Shown: positions 47,318-56,156, counted from the first letter of the stretch. The stretch is 64,000 nt of DNA from VAZQ01 sp963763365 (GCA_963763365.1 CAVXOE010000018.1:1-64000); one strand, 5' to 3'. Translations and numbers: made by a program. The notes: a model not told the origin generated them from the sequence alone.

Positions 47318-47377
47318 CTTGCTTCTCTCCGTCTTTCGCTTCAGGCAGCCGCGCGCACGCGTGCCCCCGTATTGTCT

Positions 47378-47998
47378 TCAGCTTCGTCCCGGCGCGGCGG
47401 TAGTCTCCGCACGCGGCGCTTCCGGCTGGCGCACCGGATACATCGTATAGGACAGCGTGATGGCGCTCAGGCCGTCCTGCTCCTCGTCCTTTACCAAAGC
47501 CGGATCGACGAAAAACACCACCGGCATTTCGCGGGTCTCGCCGGCCTTCAGCCGCTGTTCGGTGAAGCAGAAGCAGTTGATCTTGGTGAAGTAGGCGCCG
47601 ACCGTCGGCGGCGAGACATTGTAGGACGCCTGCCCGACGGTTTCGCGTGCCGACAGGTTCGTCACGAGATAGTTCACCGTGACGGTATCGCCGATACGGA
47701 CCTCGATCGCGTTCATCTCGGGCTCGAAACGCCACGGCAGGCCGCCCGATACGTTGGCATCGAAGCGTACCGTGATCTTGCGGGCCAGCACCTGACCCGG
47801 CGCGGCGGACGCGACCTGCGGCGTACCGGCAAATCCGGTCGTGCGGCAGAACCAGTTGTAGAGCGGCACCGCCGCGAAGGCAGCGGCCGTCATCGCACCG
47901 ACCAGGACGCCGCAGGCGGCCGCCACCATCAGGTTACGGCCATTCGACCTGCGCTCGTTTGACGTACCTGGTTCGATCATCGGCATCCGAGCGGTCAC
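47378..47998 (-). CDS. ctaG: CtaG/Cox11, copper chaperone for CuB of cytochrome c oxidase
   Basis: The 206-residue protein has one N-terminal span (VAAACGVLVGAMTAAAFAAVPLYNWFCRTTGF) and a periplasmic domain with the copper-binding motif INCFCF near residue 128, as in Cox11. It delivers copper to the CuB site of subunit I. Its ATG overlaps the coxF stop by four bases (ATGA). Two alternative Met codons lie a few residues into the protein. Confidence 0.93.
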   Translation of the reverse strand: MTARMPMIEPGTSNERRSNGRNLMVAAACGVLVGAMTAAAFAAVPLYNWFCRTTGFAGTPQVASAAPGQVLARKITVRFDANVSGGLPWRFEPEMNAIEVRIGDTVTVNYLVTNLSARETVGQASYNVSPPTVGAYFTKINCFCFTEQRLKAGETREMPVVFFVDPALVKDEEQDGLSAITLSYTMYPVRQPEAPRAETTAAPGRS

Positions 47999-48159
47999 AG
48001 CGGGCGGTTGAGCACCGCCGGTCCCTTCACCAGCGTCACGATGTAGAACAGCACGACCAGCGCGCCGAGTGCGAGGGCGATCGCGATCGAGCGCGCGCGC
48101 CGGCTGCGCTTCTGTGCTTCGGTGAGAACGATTCCGGGTGGGTCGCGCTTCTCGTCCAT
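47995..48159 (-). CDS. CoxF-like small one-span protein of the oxidase operon
   Basis: This 54-residue protein, MDEKRDPPGIVLTEAQ onward, has a basic stretch (KRSRRARS) and one hydrophobic span (IAIALALGALVVLFYIVTLV), then ends GPAVLNRPL. Small proteins of this kind sit between ctaB and ctaG in many alphaproteobacterial oxidase operons. It overlaps the ctaG start by four bases and stands nine bases after ctaB. Function is presumed assembly or stability of the oxidase. Confidence 0.88.
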   Translation of the reverse strand: MDEKRDPPGIVLTEAQKRSRRARSIAIALALGALVVLFYIVTLVKGPAVLNRPL

Positions 48160-48168
48160 GACTTCACC

Positions 48169-49107
48169 TCACGCCCCCACTCCGAAACCGGCCTCGACCA
48201 GAAGCACGGCAAAAAGGACGAAGAGATAGAGAATTGAAAACGCAAAAAGCCGCTTCGCAGCCTCGTCGGCGCGCTCGCCTTGCCCAGCGGTCCGGATGCG
48301 CCACGCCAGCCAAACCATGACGACGCCGGCAACGAGCGCGGTGACGCCATAGATTGCGCCCGCATAGCCCATGATCCACGGCGCCAGGCCGGCGGCAAGA
48401 AGCACCACCGAATAGATCACGATCTGCCGCTGCGTCTCGTGCGCACCCGCGACCACCGGCAGCATCGGCACGCCTGCGCGCGCATAGTCGTCGGCGCGCA
48501 GCAGCGACAGCGCCCAGAAGTGCGGCGGCGTCCAGACGAAGATGATGAGGAACAGGAGGCACGGCTCAAGCGTGATGCCACCCGTCGCCGCCGCCCAGCC
48601 GATCATCGGCGGGAAGGCACCCGCCGCGCCACCGATCACGATGTTCTGCGGCGTCGAGCGTTTGAGCCACATCGTGTAGACGGCGACATAGAAGAAAATC
48701 GTGAAGGCGAGCAGCGCTGCCGCGAGCCAGTTCACCAGCAGCCCCATCACAACCACGGCGCCGACCGCGAGCACGAGGCCGAAGGCGAGCGCTTCGCCCG
48801 GCGCGATGCGCCGGCGCGGAATCGGACGGTCGGCGGTACGCGACATCAGCGCGTCGATGTCGGCGTCGTACCACATGTTGAGCGCACCGGACGCGCCGGC
48901 TCCGATCGCGATGCAAAGGAGTGCCGTGAACCCGATCACCGGATGAATGTGGCCCGGCGCCACCATCAGGCCGACCAACGCGGTGAACACCACGAGCGAC
49001 ATCACGCGCGGCTTGAGCAGCGCCATGTAGTCGCCGACGTCGGCTTCGCTCACCGAGACGAGCGGGCCAACCGGCGGACGATGTTCAACAGCGGAAACGT
49101 CGGTCAC
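48169..49107 (-). CDS. ctaB: Protoheme IX farnesyltransferase (haem O synthase)
   Basis: The 312-residue UbiA-family membrane enzyme has the prenyl-diphosphate motif NMWYDADIDALMSRTADRPIP near residue 100 (NxxxDxxxD) and the second aspartate-rich stretch around LRADDYARAGVPMLPV near residue 205. About eight spans are visible. It adds a farnesyl group to haem B to make haem O, the precursor of haem A. It lies between ctaD and coxF, the standard location. Confidence 0.95.
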   Translation of the reverse strand: MTDVSAVEHRPPVGPLVSVSEADVGDYMALLKPRVMSLVVFTALVGLMVAPGHIHPVIGFTALLCIAIGAGASGALNMWYDADIDALMSRTADRPIPRRRIAPGEALAFGLVLAVGAVVVMGLLVNWLAAALLAFTIFFYVAVYTMWLKRSTPQNIVIGGAAGAFPPMIGWAAATGGITLEPCLLFLIIFVWTPPHFWALSLLRADDYARAGVPMLPVVAGAHETQRQIVIYSVVLLAAGLAPWIMGYAGAIYGVTALVAGVVMVWLAWRIRTAGQGERADEAAKRLFAFSILYLFVLFAVLLVEAGFGVGA

Positions 49108-49118
49108 AATCGTGGTGC

Positions 49119-50735
49119 CTAGCCCTTGATGAGCGGCAGCTCATTGTATTGGTGGAACGGCGGCGGTGACGGCAACGTCCATTCAAGCGTGGTCGCGCCC
49201 GGTCCCCACGGATTGGCAGCAGCCGGTACCTTGCGCATGAACGCCTGCGCCACGCCATAGAAGAACACCAGCGCACCGAGCGCCGAAACATACGACCCCA
49301 TCGAGGAGACGAAATTCCATCCGGCGAAGGCGTCCGGGTAGTCGGCGATGCGCCGGGGCATGCCGGCCAGTCCGAGGAAGTGCTGCGGGAAGAACACGAT
49401 GTTGACGCCGATGAAGGTCAGCCAGAAGTGCAGCTTGCCGATGGTTTCGTTGTACATGTAGCCCGACATCTTCGGGAACCAGTAGTACCAGCCGGCGAAG
49501 ATGGTGAAGACCGCGCCGAGCGACAGCACGTAGTGGAAGTGCGCGACCACGTAGTAGGTGTCCTGCAGCGAGCGGTCGACGCCGGCATTCGCCAGCACCA
49601 CGCCGGTCACGCCGCCGACGGTGAACAGGAATATGAAGCCGATCGCCCATAGCATCGGCACCTTGAACTCGATCGAGCCGCCCCACATCGTGGCGACCCA
49701 GGAGAATATCTTCACCCCGGTTGGCACCGCGATCACCATGGTGGCAACCACGAAGTAGGCCTGCACGGCGGTCGACATGCCGACCGTGTACATGTGGTGG
49801 GCCCACACCACAAAGCCGATGCCGCCGATCGCCACCATCGCGTAGGCCATGCCGAGATAGCCGAACACCGGCTTTTTCGAGAACGTGGCGACGATCTGGC
49901 TGACGATGCCGAAGCCCGGCACGATCAGGATGTAGACTTCCGGGTGGCCGAAGAACCAGAACAGATGCTGGAACAGCACCGGATCGCCGCCGCCGTCGGG
50001 CGTGAAGAACGTGGTGCCGAAGTTGCGGTCGGTGAGCAGCATGGTGATCGCGCCGGCCAGCACCGGCATCGACAGCAGCAGCAGAAACACCGTCACCAAC
50101 TGCGACCACACGAACAGCGGCATCTTGTGCATCGTCATGCCGGGCGCGCGCATGTTGAAGATAGTGGTGATGAAGTTGATCGCGCCGAGGATCGAGGAGG
50201 CACCGGCGAGGTGCAGCGACAGGATGGCGAAATCGACCGCCGGCCCGGGATGGCCCGTGGTCGAGAGCGGCGCATAGATCGTCCAGCCCGCGGCGACGCC
50301 GGGCGCCCCGCGCTCACCCTCGACGAACAGCGAAATGACCAGCAGCGCGAACGACGACGGCAGCAGCCAGAACGAGATGTTGTTCATGCGCGGGAACGCC
50401 ATGTCGGGCGCTCCGATCATCAGCGGCACCATCCAGTTACCGAAACCGCCGATCATCGCCGGCATCACCATGAAGAAGATCATGATCAGGCCGTGCGCGG
50501 TGGTGAACACGTTGAACGTGTGGGCATCGTGGAAGAACTGCAGGCCCGGATGCATCAGTTCGAGCCGCATGCCGATCGACAGGATGCCGCCGATCAACCC
50601 GCCGACCAGCGCGAACGCCAGGTACATCGTACCGATGTCCTTGTGGTTGGTCGAATAGACGAAACGGCGCCAGCCAGTCGGATGCGCGTGGCCGTTGTCG
50701 TCGTGGGCGTCGTGAGCCGTCACCGTCGTTGCCAT
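49119..50735 (-). CDS. ctaD: Cytochrome c oxidase subunit I
   Basis: The 538-residue catalytic subunit has haem and CuB ligands in the expected places: TAHGLIMIFFMVMP near residue 78, the CuB-Tyr stretch WFFGHPEVYILIVPGFGI near residue 270, and DTYYVVAHFHYVLSLGA near residue 385. Twelve spans are apparent. Proton-channel residues typical of A-type oxidases are present, including the Glu in GHPEVY. It is the main subunit of an aa3-type terminal oxidase in the inner membrane. Confidence 0.97.
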   Translation of the reverse strand: MATTVTAHDAHDDNGHAHPTGWRRFVYSTNHKDIGTMYLAFALVGGLIGGILSIGMRLELMHPGLQFFHDAHTFNVFTTAHGLIMIFFMVMPAMIGGFGNWMVPLMIGAPDMAFPRMNNISFWLLPSSFALLVISLFVEGERGAPGVAAGWTIYAPLSTTGHPGPAVDFAILSLHLAGASSILGAINFITTIFNMRAPGMTMHKMPLFVWSQLVTVFLLLLSMPVLAGAITMLLTDRNFGTTFFTPDGGGDPVLFQHLFWFFGHPEVYILIVPGFGIVSQIVATFSKKPVFGYLGMAYAMVAIGGIGFVVWAHHMYTVGMSTAVQAYFVVATMVIAVPTGVKIFSWVATMWGGSIEFKVPMLWAIGFIFLFTVGGVTGVVLANAGVDRSLQDTYYVVAHFHYVLSLGAVFTIFAGWYYWFPKMSGYMYNETIGKLHFWLTFIGVNIVFFPQHFLGLAGMPRRIADYPDAFAGWNFVSSMGSYVSALGALVFFYGVAQAFMRKVPAAANPWGPGATTLEWTLPSPPPFHQYNELPLIKG

Positions 50736-50797
50736 GATCTCAAGTCCTTCGAACTACTCGTTGTCGTCCGCCCACTCGTCCGTCCATTCGCGCGGCG

Positions 50798-51667
50798 TTA
50801 TCGGCCGGCCGCTTCGGCGCCTTCAACCGCCGCCACGTTGGTGGTCGGCGCCGCGTCGTCGCGGGCGAATTTCTTCTTCGCCTCTTCGACCCATTGCGCG
50901 AACGCTTGTTCGCTCACGACGCGCACCGCGATCGGCATGAAGGCATGATCCTTGCCGCACAGTTCCGAGCACTGGCCGTAGTAAACGCCTTCGCGAGTCG
51001 CCTTGAACCAGGTTTCGTTGATCCGGCCAGGAATGGCGTCGATCTTGATGCCGAACGAGGGCACCGCAAAGGCGTGGATCACGTCGGCTCCGGTCACAAC
51101 GACGCGGACGTTCTTGTTCACCGGCACCACCATCTCGTTGTCGACGCCGAGAAGGCGCGGCGGCTCCGGCTGGATTTTCGCGCGCTCGGCATCCTTCAAC
51201 ATCAGCGAATCGAACTCGAACTTGCCGCTGTCCGGGTAGTTGAAGGTCCAATACCACTGCTTGCCGGTGGCTTTGACGGTCAGATCCGCGGCCGGAATAT
51301 TAAGCTGCAGGAACAGCAGCTTGAACGAGGGGACGGCAATTACGATGAGAATCGCGACCGGAACGACCGTCCACAGGATTTCGACCAGCATGTTGTGGGT
51401 CGTGCGCGAGGGCGTGGGGTTCGACTTTGCGTTGAAGCGCACGATCACGATGATCAGCAGGGCCAGCACGAACAGCGTGATGGCGATGATGATCCAGAGC
51501 AGGAAATCATGAAAATTCGTGATGCTCTCCATCACGGGAGTGGCGGCCTGCTGGAAGCCGAGCTGCCAGTCGGACGGGCGGCCGAGGCCGGCCATCGCGG
51601 TTCCGGAGCCGGAGAGGACGGCCAGAATCGTGACCGCGAACAGGGTCAATCTATCAAACACCAGCAT
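50798..51667 (-). CDS. ctaC: Cytochrome c oxidase subunit II
   Basis: The start at 51667 follows an AAGGAG ribosome binding site and is preferred over a Met five codons upstream. The protein has a signal peptide, two spans (NFHDFLLWIIIAITLFVLALLIIVIV and TVVPVAILIVIAVPSFKLLF) and a cupredoxin domain. The CuA site is visible as YYGQCSELCGKDHAFMPI near residue 240 with HAFAVPSFGIK upstream. It accepts electrons from cytochrome c. First gene of the leftward oxidase operon. Confidence 0.95.
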   Translation of the reverse strand: MLVFDRLTLFAVTILAVLSGSGTAMAGLGRPSDWQLGFQQAATPVMESITNFHDFLLWIIIAITLFVLALLIIVIVRFNAKSNPTPSRTTHNMLVEILWTVVPVAILIVIAVPSFKLLFLQLNIPAADLTVKATGKQWYWTFNYPDSGKFEFDSLMLKDAERAKIQPEPPRLLGVDNEMVVPVNKNVRVVVTGADVIHAFAVPSFGIKIDAIPGRINETWFKATREGVYYGQCSELCGKDHAFMPIAVRVVSEQAFAQWVEEAKKKFARDDAAPTTNVAAVEGAEAAGR

Positions 51668-52131
51668 TGCCGGCTCCTTCAACGAGATTGAGGCTCAGAT
51701 GCGCCGGCCGTCCTCGCGCGGCCGCCGCGCTGGCAACCGCAAAAACGGCCTCCGCCTGCATTGGCGTGGCTTTCACCCTGCACGGATTACGGGCGAGCAC
51801 GCGGCGGAACCTCAAGGGGAATCCCAGGCTTTCAAACCATAATTCCGGGCCGCTCGCAATGCACCATCCGAGCTTCTGCCCTGCTTCTCCGGCGACCCGA
51901 GTGCGACCCGAGTGCGGCCTCCGATCAACACGCCAAACCGGGCCGATCGGGGCGATAAGTGGCTGAATTGTTCCCTCTTTCAGCCATAATGCCAGGATTT
52001 AATCAAATTCTGATAGGTCGGCTGGACCATCAACCCCATACCGGGGACGGCGATGCCCGACGGTACCTCGGATGGCACCTTCGGACACGCTGGCGGTGTG
52101 GAGGGTTGGGGACATAAGACGGGGGATCCTG
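51668..52131. other. Divergent intergenic region upstream of ctaC
   Basis: This 460-base gap separates the divergent ctaC and IalB-like genes and should carry the oxidase operon promoter. No gene is convincing. I see a lower-GC patch at about 51965-52020 but no clear promoter or operator. Confidence 0.45.
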
Positions 52132-52668
52132 ATGGGTACTTTCTGCGCAACAATGCGCCTGTTCGCGTTGCGTCCGCTGCTCGCGACCGCGCTGTTTGCG
52201 TTTTTCGCCATCGCCGGTCAGATCGGCCCGGCCGCCGCCCAGGGCACCGTCAAGTCGGTGCACAGCGACTGGCAGGTCCGCTGCGATACGCCGGCGGGTG
52301 CGCAGGGCGAGCAGTGTGCGCTGATCCAGAGCGTCACCGCCGAGGACCGCGCCAATGTCGGCCTCACCGTCATCATCCTCAAGACCGCGGATCACAAGTC
52401 GCGCCTCCTGCGGGTGGTCGCCCCGATGGGCGTGCTGCTGCCGTCGGGCCTCGGCCTCAAGATCGACAATGCCGATGTCGGCCGCGCCGGCTTCGTGCGC
52501 TGCCTGCCGAACGGCTGCGTCGCCGAGGTCGTGATGGACGACAATCTGGTCAAGTCGCTGCGCACCGGCTCGACCGCGACCTTCATCATCTTCCAGACGC
52601 CCGAAGAGGGCATCGGCTTCCCGATGAGCCTCAAGGGCTTCGGCGACGGCTTCGACAAGCTGTCCTGA
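52132..52668 (+). CDS. IalB-family (invasion-associated locus B) periplasmic protein
   Basis: ATG 52132 gives a 178-residue protein with a signal peptide (LLATALFAFFAIAGQIGPAAAQG) and the IalB-type domain. The domain shows SDWQVRCDTP near residue 47, EQCALIQSV near residue 60, FVRCLPNGCVAEVVMDDNLV near residue 120 and FQTPEEGIGFPMSLKGFGDGFD at the end. Four cysteines are probably paired. The family occurs in most rhizobia and is not proof of invasion; its molecular role is unknown. Confidence 0.88.
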   Translation: MGTFCATMRLFALRPLLATALFAFFAIAGQIGPAAAQGTVKSVHSDWQVRCDTPAGAQGEQCALIQSVTAEDRANVGLTVIILKTADHKSRLLRVVAPMGVLLPSGLGLKIDNADVGRAGFVRCLPNGCVAEVVMDDNLVKSLRTGSTATFIIFQTPEEGIGFPMSLKGFGDGFDKLS

Positions 52669-52695
52669 CGCCTGCTTAGCGGCTTCCAGTTTCGC

Positions 52696-52723
52696 GTCAT
52701 GGCCGGGCTAGTCCCGGCCATGA
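52696..52723. repeat. Palindromic repeat unit
   Basis: Hairpin TCATGGCCGGGCTAGTCCC with complement GGGA..GGCCATGA, directly after the IalB-like gene. It is related to 27745-27831. Confidence 0.65.
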
Positions 52724-52747
52724 TTGTTTTTGGACTTAGCTCTCTCT

Positions 52748-52835
52748 CCGTTCGTGCCCGCGAAGGCGGGCATCCCAGGCTTTCTTTGCGGTGCGCTTCG
52801 CGCGCTGGGTCCCCGCTTTCGCGGGAACGAACGGA
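52748..52835. repeat. Palindromic intergenic repeat
   Basis: Ends CCGTTCGTGCCCGCGAAGGC and CGCGGGAACGAACGG form an inverted pair with two small internal hairpins. It belongs to the GCCCGCGAAAGCGGGC family. Confidence 0.75.
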
Positions 52836-52928
52836 GGAGAGGGCGCTCATTCGGCTCTCGGGAAGAATCCCGTTGTAGGCAAGCACCGCCCCCTTGCGGC
52901 GCGCCGTCTCTAGGACTATATTCCAGAG

Positions 52929-53594
52929 ATGCGCCCTCCCTTCCCTCCTGCGATCTCCCGAATCGGCGTGCGGCCCGATCACGAGGAGCCCAACGCCGTG
53001 GTGGCGCCGCGACCACCGGGCCGCAGCGGCCGGCTGCACACCGACGCCACGTTCGCGGCGGTGCGCCGGCTGATCGAACAGTCCACGCTCTCCTACGGCC
53101 AGATCAAGGCGCGCACCGGGGTGAGCCACGCCAGCATCTGCCGCTGGGCGCGCGACGGCGGATGGAAGCGGCCGCCGTTTGCGCCGCGCGCGAACGACAT
53201 GATCCCGGCCCCGCGCGCCAGCGCGCAGCTCAGGCGCCGCACGCTCGCGGCGCGCCTCGACGCGCTCGCCGAGCGCCATATCCGCGAGCTCGAGGAGAGC
53301 GCGTGCGTCGATCCCGTCAAGCTCGGCGAGGCGCTGGAGCTCCTGAAGATGGCGAAGCTCGCCGCCCGCCGGCGGCCGAGGCGGCGCCTGGGCGATCTTG
53401 CCGAGCCGGAGGAATTCGCCCGCCCGATCATCCAACTGTGCGCCGCCGGCGTCGACCTCTCCCGCGCCCCGCGCGCGGCGGTCGAGGATTTCCTCGCCAA
53501 CCGCGAACGGCCGCCCAAGGAGACCTTGCCGCCGAAGGGCCGCGGCTCGCAGGCGCGCATGGGAGCGTTGGTGGATGAGGGAGAAGGAGGGATC
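52929..53594 (+). CDS. Hypothetical protein with a helix-turn-helix-like segment, complete copy of a tandem duplication
   Basis: The conserved part spans about 220 residues. A likely helix-turn-helix is LSYGQIKARTGVSHASICRW near residue 52, followed by the basic DGGWKRPPFAPR. A helical LRRRTLAARLDALAERHI and ELEESACVDPVKLGEALELL come next, then LSRAPRAAVEDFLANRERPP. No family is recognised. A phage terminase small subunit-like or transposon regulator role is possible. The frame stays open through the palindromic repeat at 53595 to 54764. Compared with the second copy, the natural stop is probably near 53577 in another frame, one base being missing here. Confidence 0.6.
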
Positions 53595-53673
53595 GTAGCC
53601 CGGATGGAGCGCAGCGAAATCCGGGGCGGCTTTGTCTTGCGCGAGAAACCCGGATTGCGCTGCGCTCCATGTG
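53595..53673. repeat. Palindromic repeat at the junction of duplicated genes
   Basis: The inverted units TAGCCCGGATGGAGCGCAGC and GCTGCGCTCCATGTGGGC (spaced inverted copies) lie between the two copies of the HTH-like gene. The family is the same as 54665-54858. Confidence 0.7.
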
Positions 53674-53679
53674 GGCAGC

Positions 53680-54124
53680 ATCTCCAACTGGTCGTACGAC
53701 GGCGGCTGGAAGCGCCCGCCGTTTGCGCCGCGCTCGAACGACACGGTGCCGACCGAGCGCGCGAGGGCGAAGGTCAAGCGGCGCACGCTCGCGGCGCGCC
53801 TCGACGCGCTCGCCGAGCGCCATATCCGGGAGATCGAGGAGAGCGCGCGCGTCGATCCCGACAAGCTCGGCGAGGCGTTGGAGCTTCTCGAAGATGGCGA
53901 AGCTCGCCGCCCGACGGCGGCCGAAGCGCCGGCCGGGCGAGCTTGCGCCCGAACAGGCGTCGCGGCCGATGGGGGAGCCTTGCATCGCGGACGTGGACCT
54001 CTCCCGCGCCCCACGCGCGGCGGTCGACGACTTCCTCGCCAACCGCGAACGGCCGCCCCAAGGAGGCTATGCCGCCGCGTGGCTCGCGAGGTTCAAGGCG
54101 CGCGCGGGAGCATGCGGTGGATGA
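53680..54124 (+). pseudogene. 5'-truncated second copy of the HTH-like gene, one frameshift
   Basis: It begins abruptly with ISNWSYDGGWKRPPFAPRSN, equal to the middle of the preceding gene, and lacks the first 70 residues including the helix-turn-helix. It then repeats RTLAARLDALAERHIREIEE, ARVDPDKLGEALELL and LSRAPRAAVDDFLANRERPP. An extra base near 53890 shifts the frame, which the intact copy shows directly (ELLKMAKLAARRR). It ends with a stop at 54124. The missing 5' end coincides with the repeat. Confidence 0.7.
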
Positions 54125-54161
54125 TAGAGAGGGAGCGGTGATGTACGCCCGGTTGCCCCCG

Positions 54162-54244
54162 GCGTCATTGCGAGGAGCAAAGCGACGAAGCAATCCAGAA
54201 CGCGCGAAGATAGCTGGATTGCTTCGCTTCGCTCGCAATGACGG
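54162..54244. repeat. Palindromic intergenic repeat (CGTCATTGCGAGGAGC family)
   Basis: Ends CGTCATTGCGAGGAGCAAAG and CTTCGCTCGCAATGACG are inverted copies, with an inner pair GAAGCAATCCAG and CTGGATTGCTTC. It lies directly before the XRE regulator gene. Confidence 0.8.
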
Positions 54245-54290
54245 AGGCGGGACGTGGCGCGAATCATTTCCGCGCGAGGAGCGGAGCCGC

Positions 54291-54648
54291 ATGAAAAAAG
54301 GAAGTATCACGAGATTTAAGCTCAATGCGAAGAAGCCGCCAAAGTCCGATTGGCGCGCCTTCGACGCCATGAGCGAAGCCGACTCGCCACCGGGCCGCGC
54401 TTGCGGACGCGGACGCTCGGCCGGCGACCAAGGCGCAGCTTGCCCGCGCGCGCCGCGTGCCGAGCGTGCGCGCGCTGCGTCAGAAGCTGAACCTGACGCA
54501 GGAAGAGTTCGCGGCCCGCTTTCACCTGCCGCTCGGGACCGTGCGGGATTGGGAGCAAGGCGCCCATCGCCCCGACAAGGCCGCGCAGGTGTTGTTGACC
54601 GTCATTGCGAAAGACCCGGAGGCGGTGGCACGCGCGCTGAAAGGCTAG
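54291..54648 (+). CDS. XRE-family helix-turn-helix regulator, antitoxin-like, one frameshift
   Basis: A GAGGAGCGGAG ribosome binding site precedes ATG 54291. The N-terminal part (KKGSITRFKLNAKKPPKSDW..FDAMSEA) and the HTH part (VPSVRALRQKLNLTQEEFAARF, then LGTVRDWEQGAHRPDKAAQ) are in different frames because of an extra base near 54381. Corrected length is 118 residues. The pattern is that of small HTH antitoxins encoded with BrnT-like or HigB-like toxins. No toxin gene is adjacent. Upstream is a palindromic repeat and the truncated gene copy. Confidence 0.72.
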
Positions 54649-54664
54649 CAGGCGGGAAGCCGTC

Positions 54665-54858
54665 CGTAGCCCGCATGGAGCGAAGCGGAATGCGGGAACG
54701 GTATTGCGACCGGACAGCAAATCCCCGGATTTCGCTTCGCTCCATCCGGGCTACGCTTGCTTGACCAGCAAGTAGCCCGATGGGCGAAGCGAAATCCGGG
54801 GATTCCTTGTCCCGTTGCAATGCCGATACCGCATGTCGCTGCGCTCATGCGGGCTACG
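54665..54858. repeat. Double palindromic repeat (GTAGCCCG...CGGGCTAC family)
   Basis: Two inverted units with GTAGCCCGCATGGAGCG, CGCTCCATCCGGGCTACG, TAGCCCGATGGGCGAAGC and GCGCTCATGCGGGCTACG follow one another. The stretch fills the gap between the XRE gene and the HEPN gene. Confidence 0.8.
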
Positions 54859-54885
54859 CGCCGGACGAGAGTTCAGGGGCTTTTC

Positions 54886-55452
54886 CTATTCCATCAATCT
54901 AAACCAGTCCCGGAGGCTCAGGCGCAGACGTACGACTTCGTCTTCCCCGAGCATCGAACAATGGGCGATGGGTCCGCGCAGTGTGTTGAGGCGCGCGAGG
55001 GTGTTTTCCACGGCACGAATATCCGTAAATGTCTCTCCAAAAGAATTCCAGTTCGCCTTGATAATTTCGCCCAACTCGCCGAAATTGGTGTAGCTCAGCA
55101 TATCCGTGGAGCGAGGAGTTACCCCGGACTGGATTTCTCTTGTTTGGGTTCTAACAGCATTCTCTTTGACATTTTGCGGCACAAGCTTATTCCACCAATC
55201 CTGTGGCTCCGCCGCTTCGAGCGTCGTCCGAATGATGTCGCGTATTGAGATTTCAAGGCAGTAAAAAAGCTCGTAATGCTCCGCCATCATTGCCGCCGCC
55301 TGCCGGATGTGTGCAGGCACTTGCGGGTAGTATTGGTCGTGCTCCGCATCAACACGCTTACGGAGCGTAATCCCCTTCTCGCGTTCAACGCGAGCGAGGT
55401 CGCTGTCAAGCGCAAGGTTGCTAAGGCAAAAATATTTCAGCGCGTGTTCCAT
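54886..55452 (-). CDS. Swt1-type HEPN domain protein, putative ribonuclease
   Basis: The 188-residue protein is helical. It has the HEPN active-site motif RGPIAH (RX4H) near residue 165, preceded by a helix with polar residues (RAVENTLARLNTL). The middle part (AAMMAEHYELFYCLEISIRDII and DWWNKLVPQNVKENA) matches Swt1-type HEPN domains. HEPN proteins with an intact RX4-6H motif are metal-independent RNases that act in toxin-antitoxin and phage-defence systems. The gene starts at ATG 55452, which overlaps the stop of the DUF5343 gene by one base (TGATG), so the two are coupled. The upstream partner is broken by an insertion, which may silence this gene. Confidence 0.7.
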   Translation of the reverse strand: MEHALKYFCLSNLALDSDLARVEREKGITLRKRVDAEHDQYYPQVPAHIRQAAAMMAEHYELFYCLEISIRDIIRTTLEAAEPQDWWNKLVPQNVKENAVRTQTREIQSGVTPRSTDMLSYTNFGELGEIIKANWNSFGETFTDIRAVENTLARLNTLRGPIAHCSMLGEDEVVRLRLSLRDWFRLME

Positions 55453-55750
55453 CAATTCCTCAAGATGTGCTCTTTGAGGCTTTTGAAGATGGCGTTGAAG
55501 ACTTCCACGTCCGATGTTTCGGGTAGGTTAAGGTTGATAGTGTAGGACAAATTCAAGCCGCCGCTTAGGGGCGTCGTCTCCCGCTCTTGGTGCACAGTCT
55601 GGTCGTTCTTCACTATATTTTTTTGCTCTTCCTTGGTTTCAATTGTCATCAGGTTTTGGTCGAACTTGGCGTAGCCCTTCAACGCCCAAAACGTGCTCAC
55701 GATGGCATTCACCATATTGTCGGTGGGCGTCTGGCCGGTCATTTCGACGA

Positions 55751-55755
55751 TGAGA
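55751..55755. repeat. Target-site duplication TGAGA, left copy
   Basis: TGAGA directly precedes the left end of the IS3-family element and is repeated directly after its right end at 58473-58477. A 5-bp duplication is unusual but allowed for IS3 relatives (3-5 bp). Confidence 0.85.
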
Positions 55756-55841
55756 GAGCCGGCCCCGGAAATCTGCACAGGACGATAAGTGGAGTTTCTG
55801 CCTGACGGCGGGCACGCTGTGCCTGCGAATCAGGAGAGACC

Positions 55842-56156
55842 ATGCGCAGACGACCGCGCCGGAACCACACACCGGCCTTCAAGGCGAAGGTGGCGCTTGC
55901 CGCCATCAAGGGCGATCGAACGCTGGCGCAGCTTGCCGAGCAGTTCGACGTCCATCCCAATCAGGTCACATCGTGGAAGGCGCAGCTTGAGGGCGGGGCT
56001 GCCGATGTGTTCGGTCCCGGCAGCGGCAACGGGGCGACGCAGCCAGCCGTCGACGTGAAGTCGCTGCACGCTAAGATCGGCGAACTGACGCTGGAGAACG
56101 ATTTTTTAGAGGGCGCGCTCACCAAGGCGGGATTGCTGAGCGCAAAGATGGGGTAA
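55842..56156 (+). CDS. IS3-family transposase OrfA, C-terminus replaced by IS110 sequence
   Basis: The 104-residue protein has the OrfA helix-turn-helix (HTPAFKAKVALAAIKGDRTL, then LAEQFDVHPNQVTSWKAQL) and a leucine-zipper-like end (LHAKIGELTLENDFLEGALT). Its last residues MG and stop come from the nested element that begins at about 56148. In the uninterrupted IS the frame would end at a TGA overlapping the OrfB ATG (ATGA) and allow frameshifting into OrfB. Confidence 0.88.
   Translation: MRRRPRRNHTPAFKAKVALAAIKGDRTLAQLAEQFDVHPNQVTSWKAQLEGGAADVFGPGSGNGATQPAVDVKSLHAKIGELTLENDFLEGALTKAGLLSAKMG

Noticed and set aside
51668..52131. Riboswitch or attenuator upstream of ctaC
   Set aside because: No recognisable aptamer fold or terminator/antiterminator pair is visible in the leader.
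52132..52668. Virulence (invasion) function of the IalB-like protein
   Set aside because: The family is widespread in free-living rhizobia. The name alone does not support invasion.
54162..54858. CRISPR array
   Set aside because: The repeated units are inverted palindromes of different families without regular spacers, and no cas genes are present. They are ordinary intergenic palindromic repeats.
56141..56156. Natural end of the IS3 OrfA at the TAA codon
   Set aside because: The last codons ATG GGG TAA belong to the nested IS110 element. IS3 sequence resumes only at 57578.
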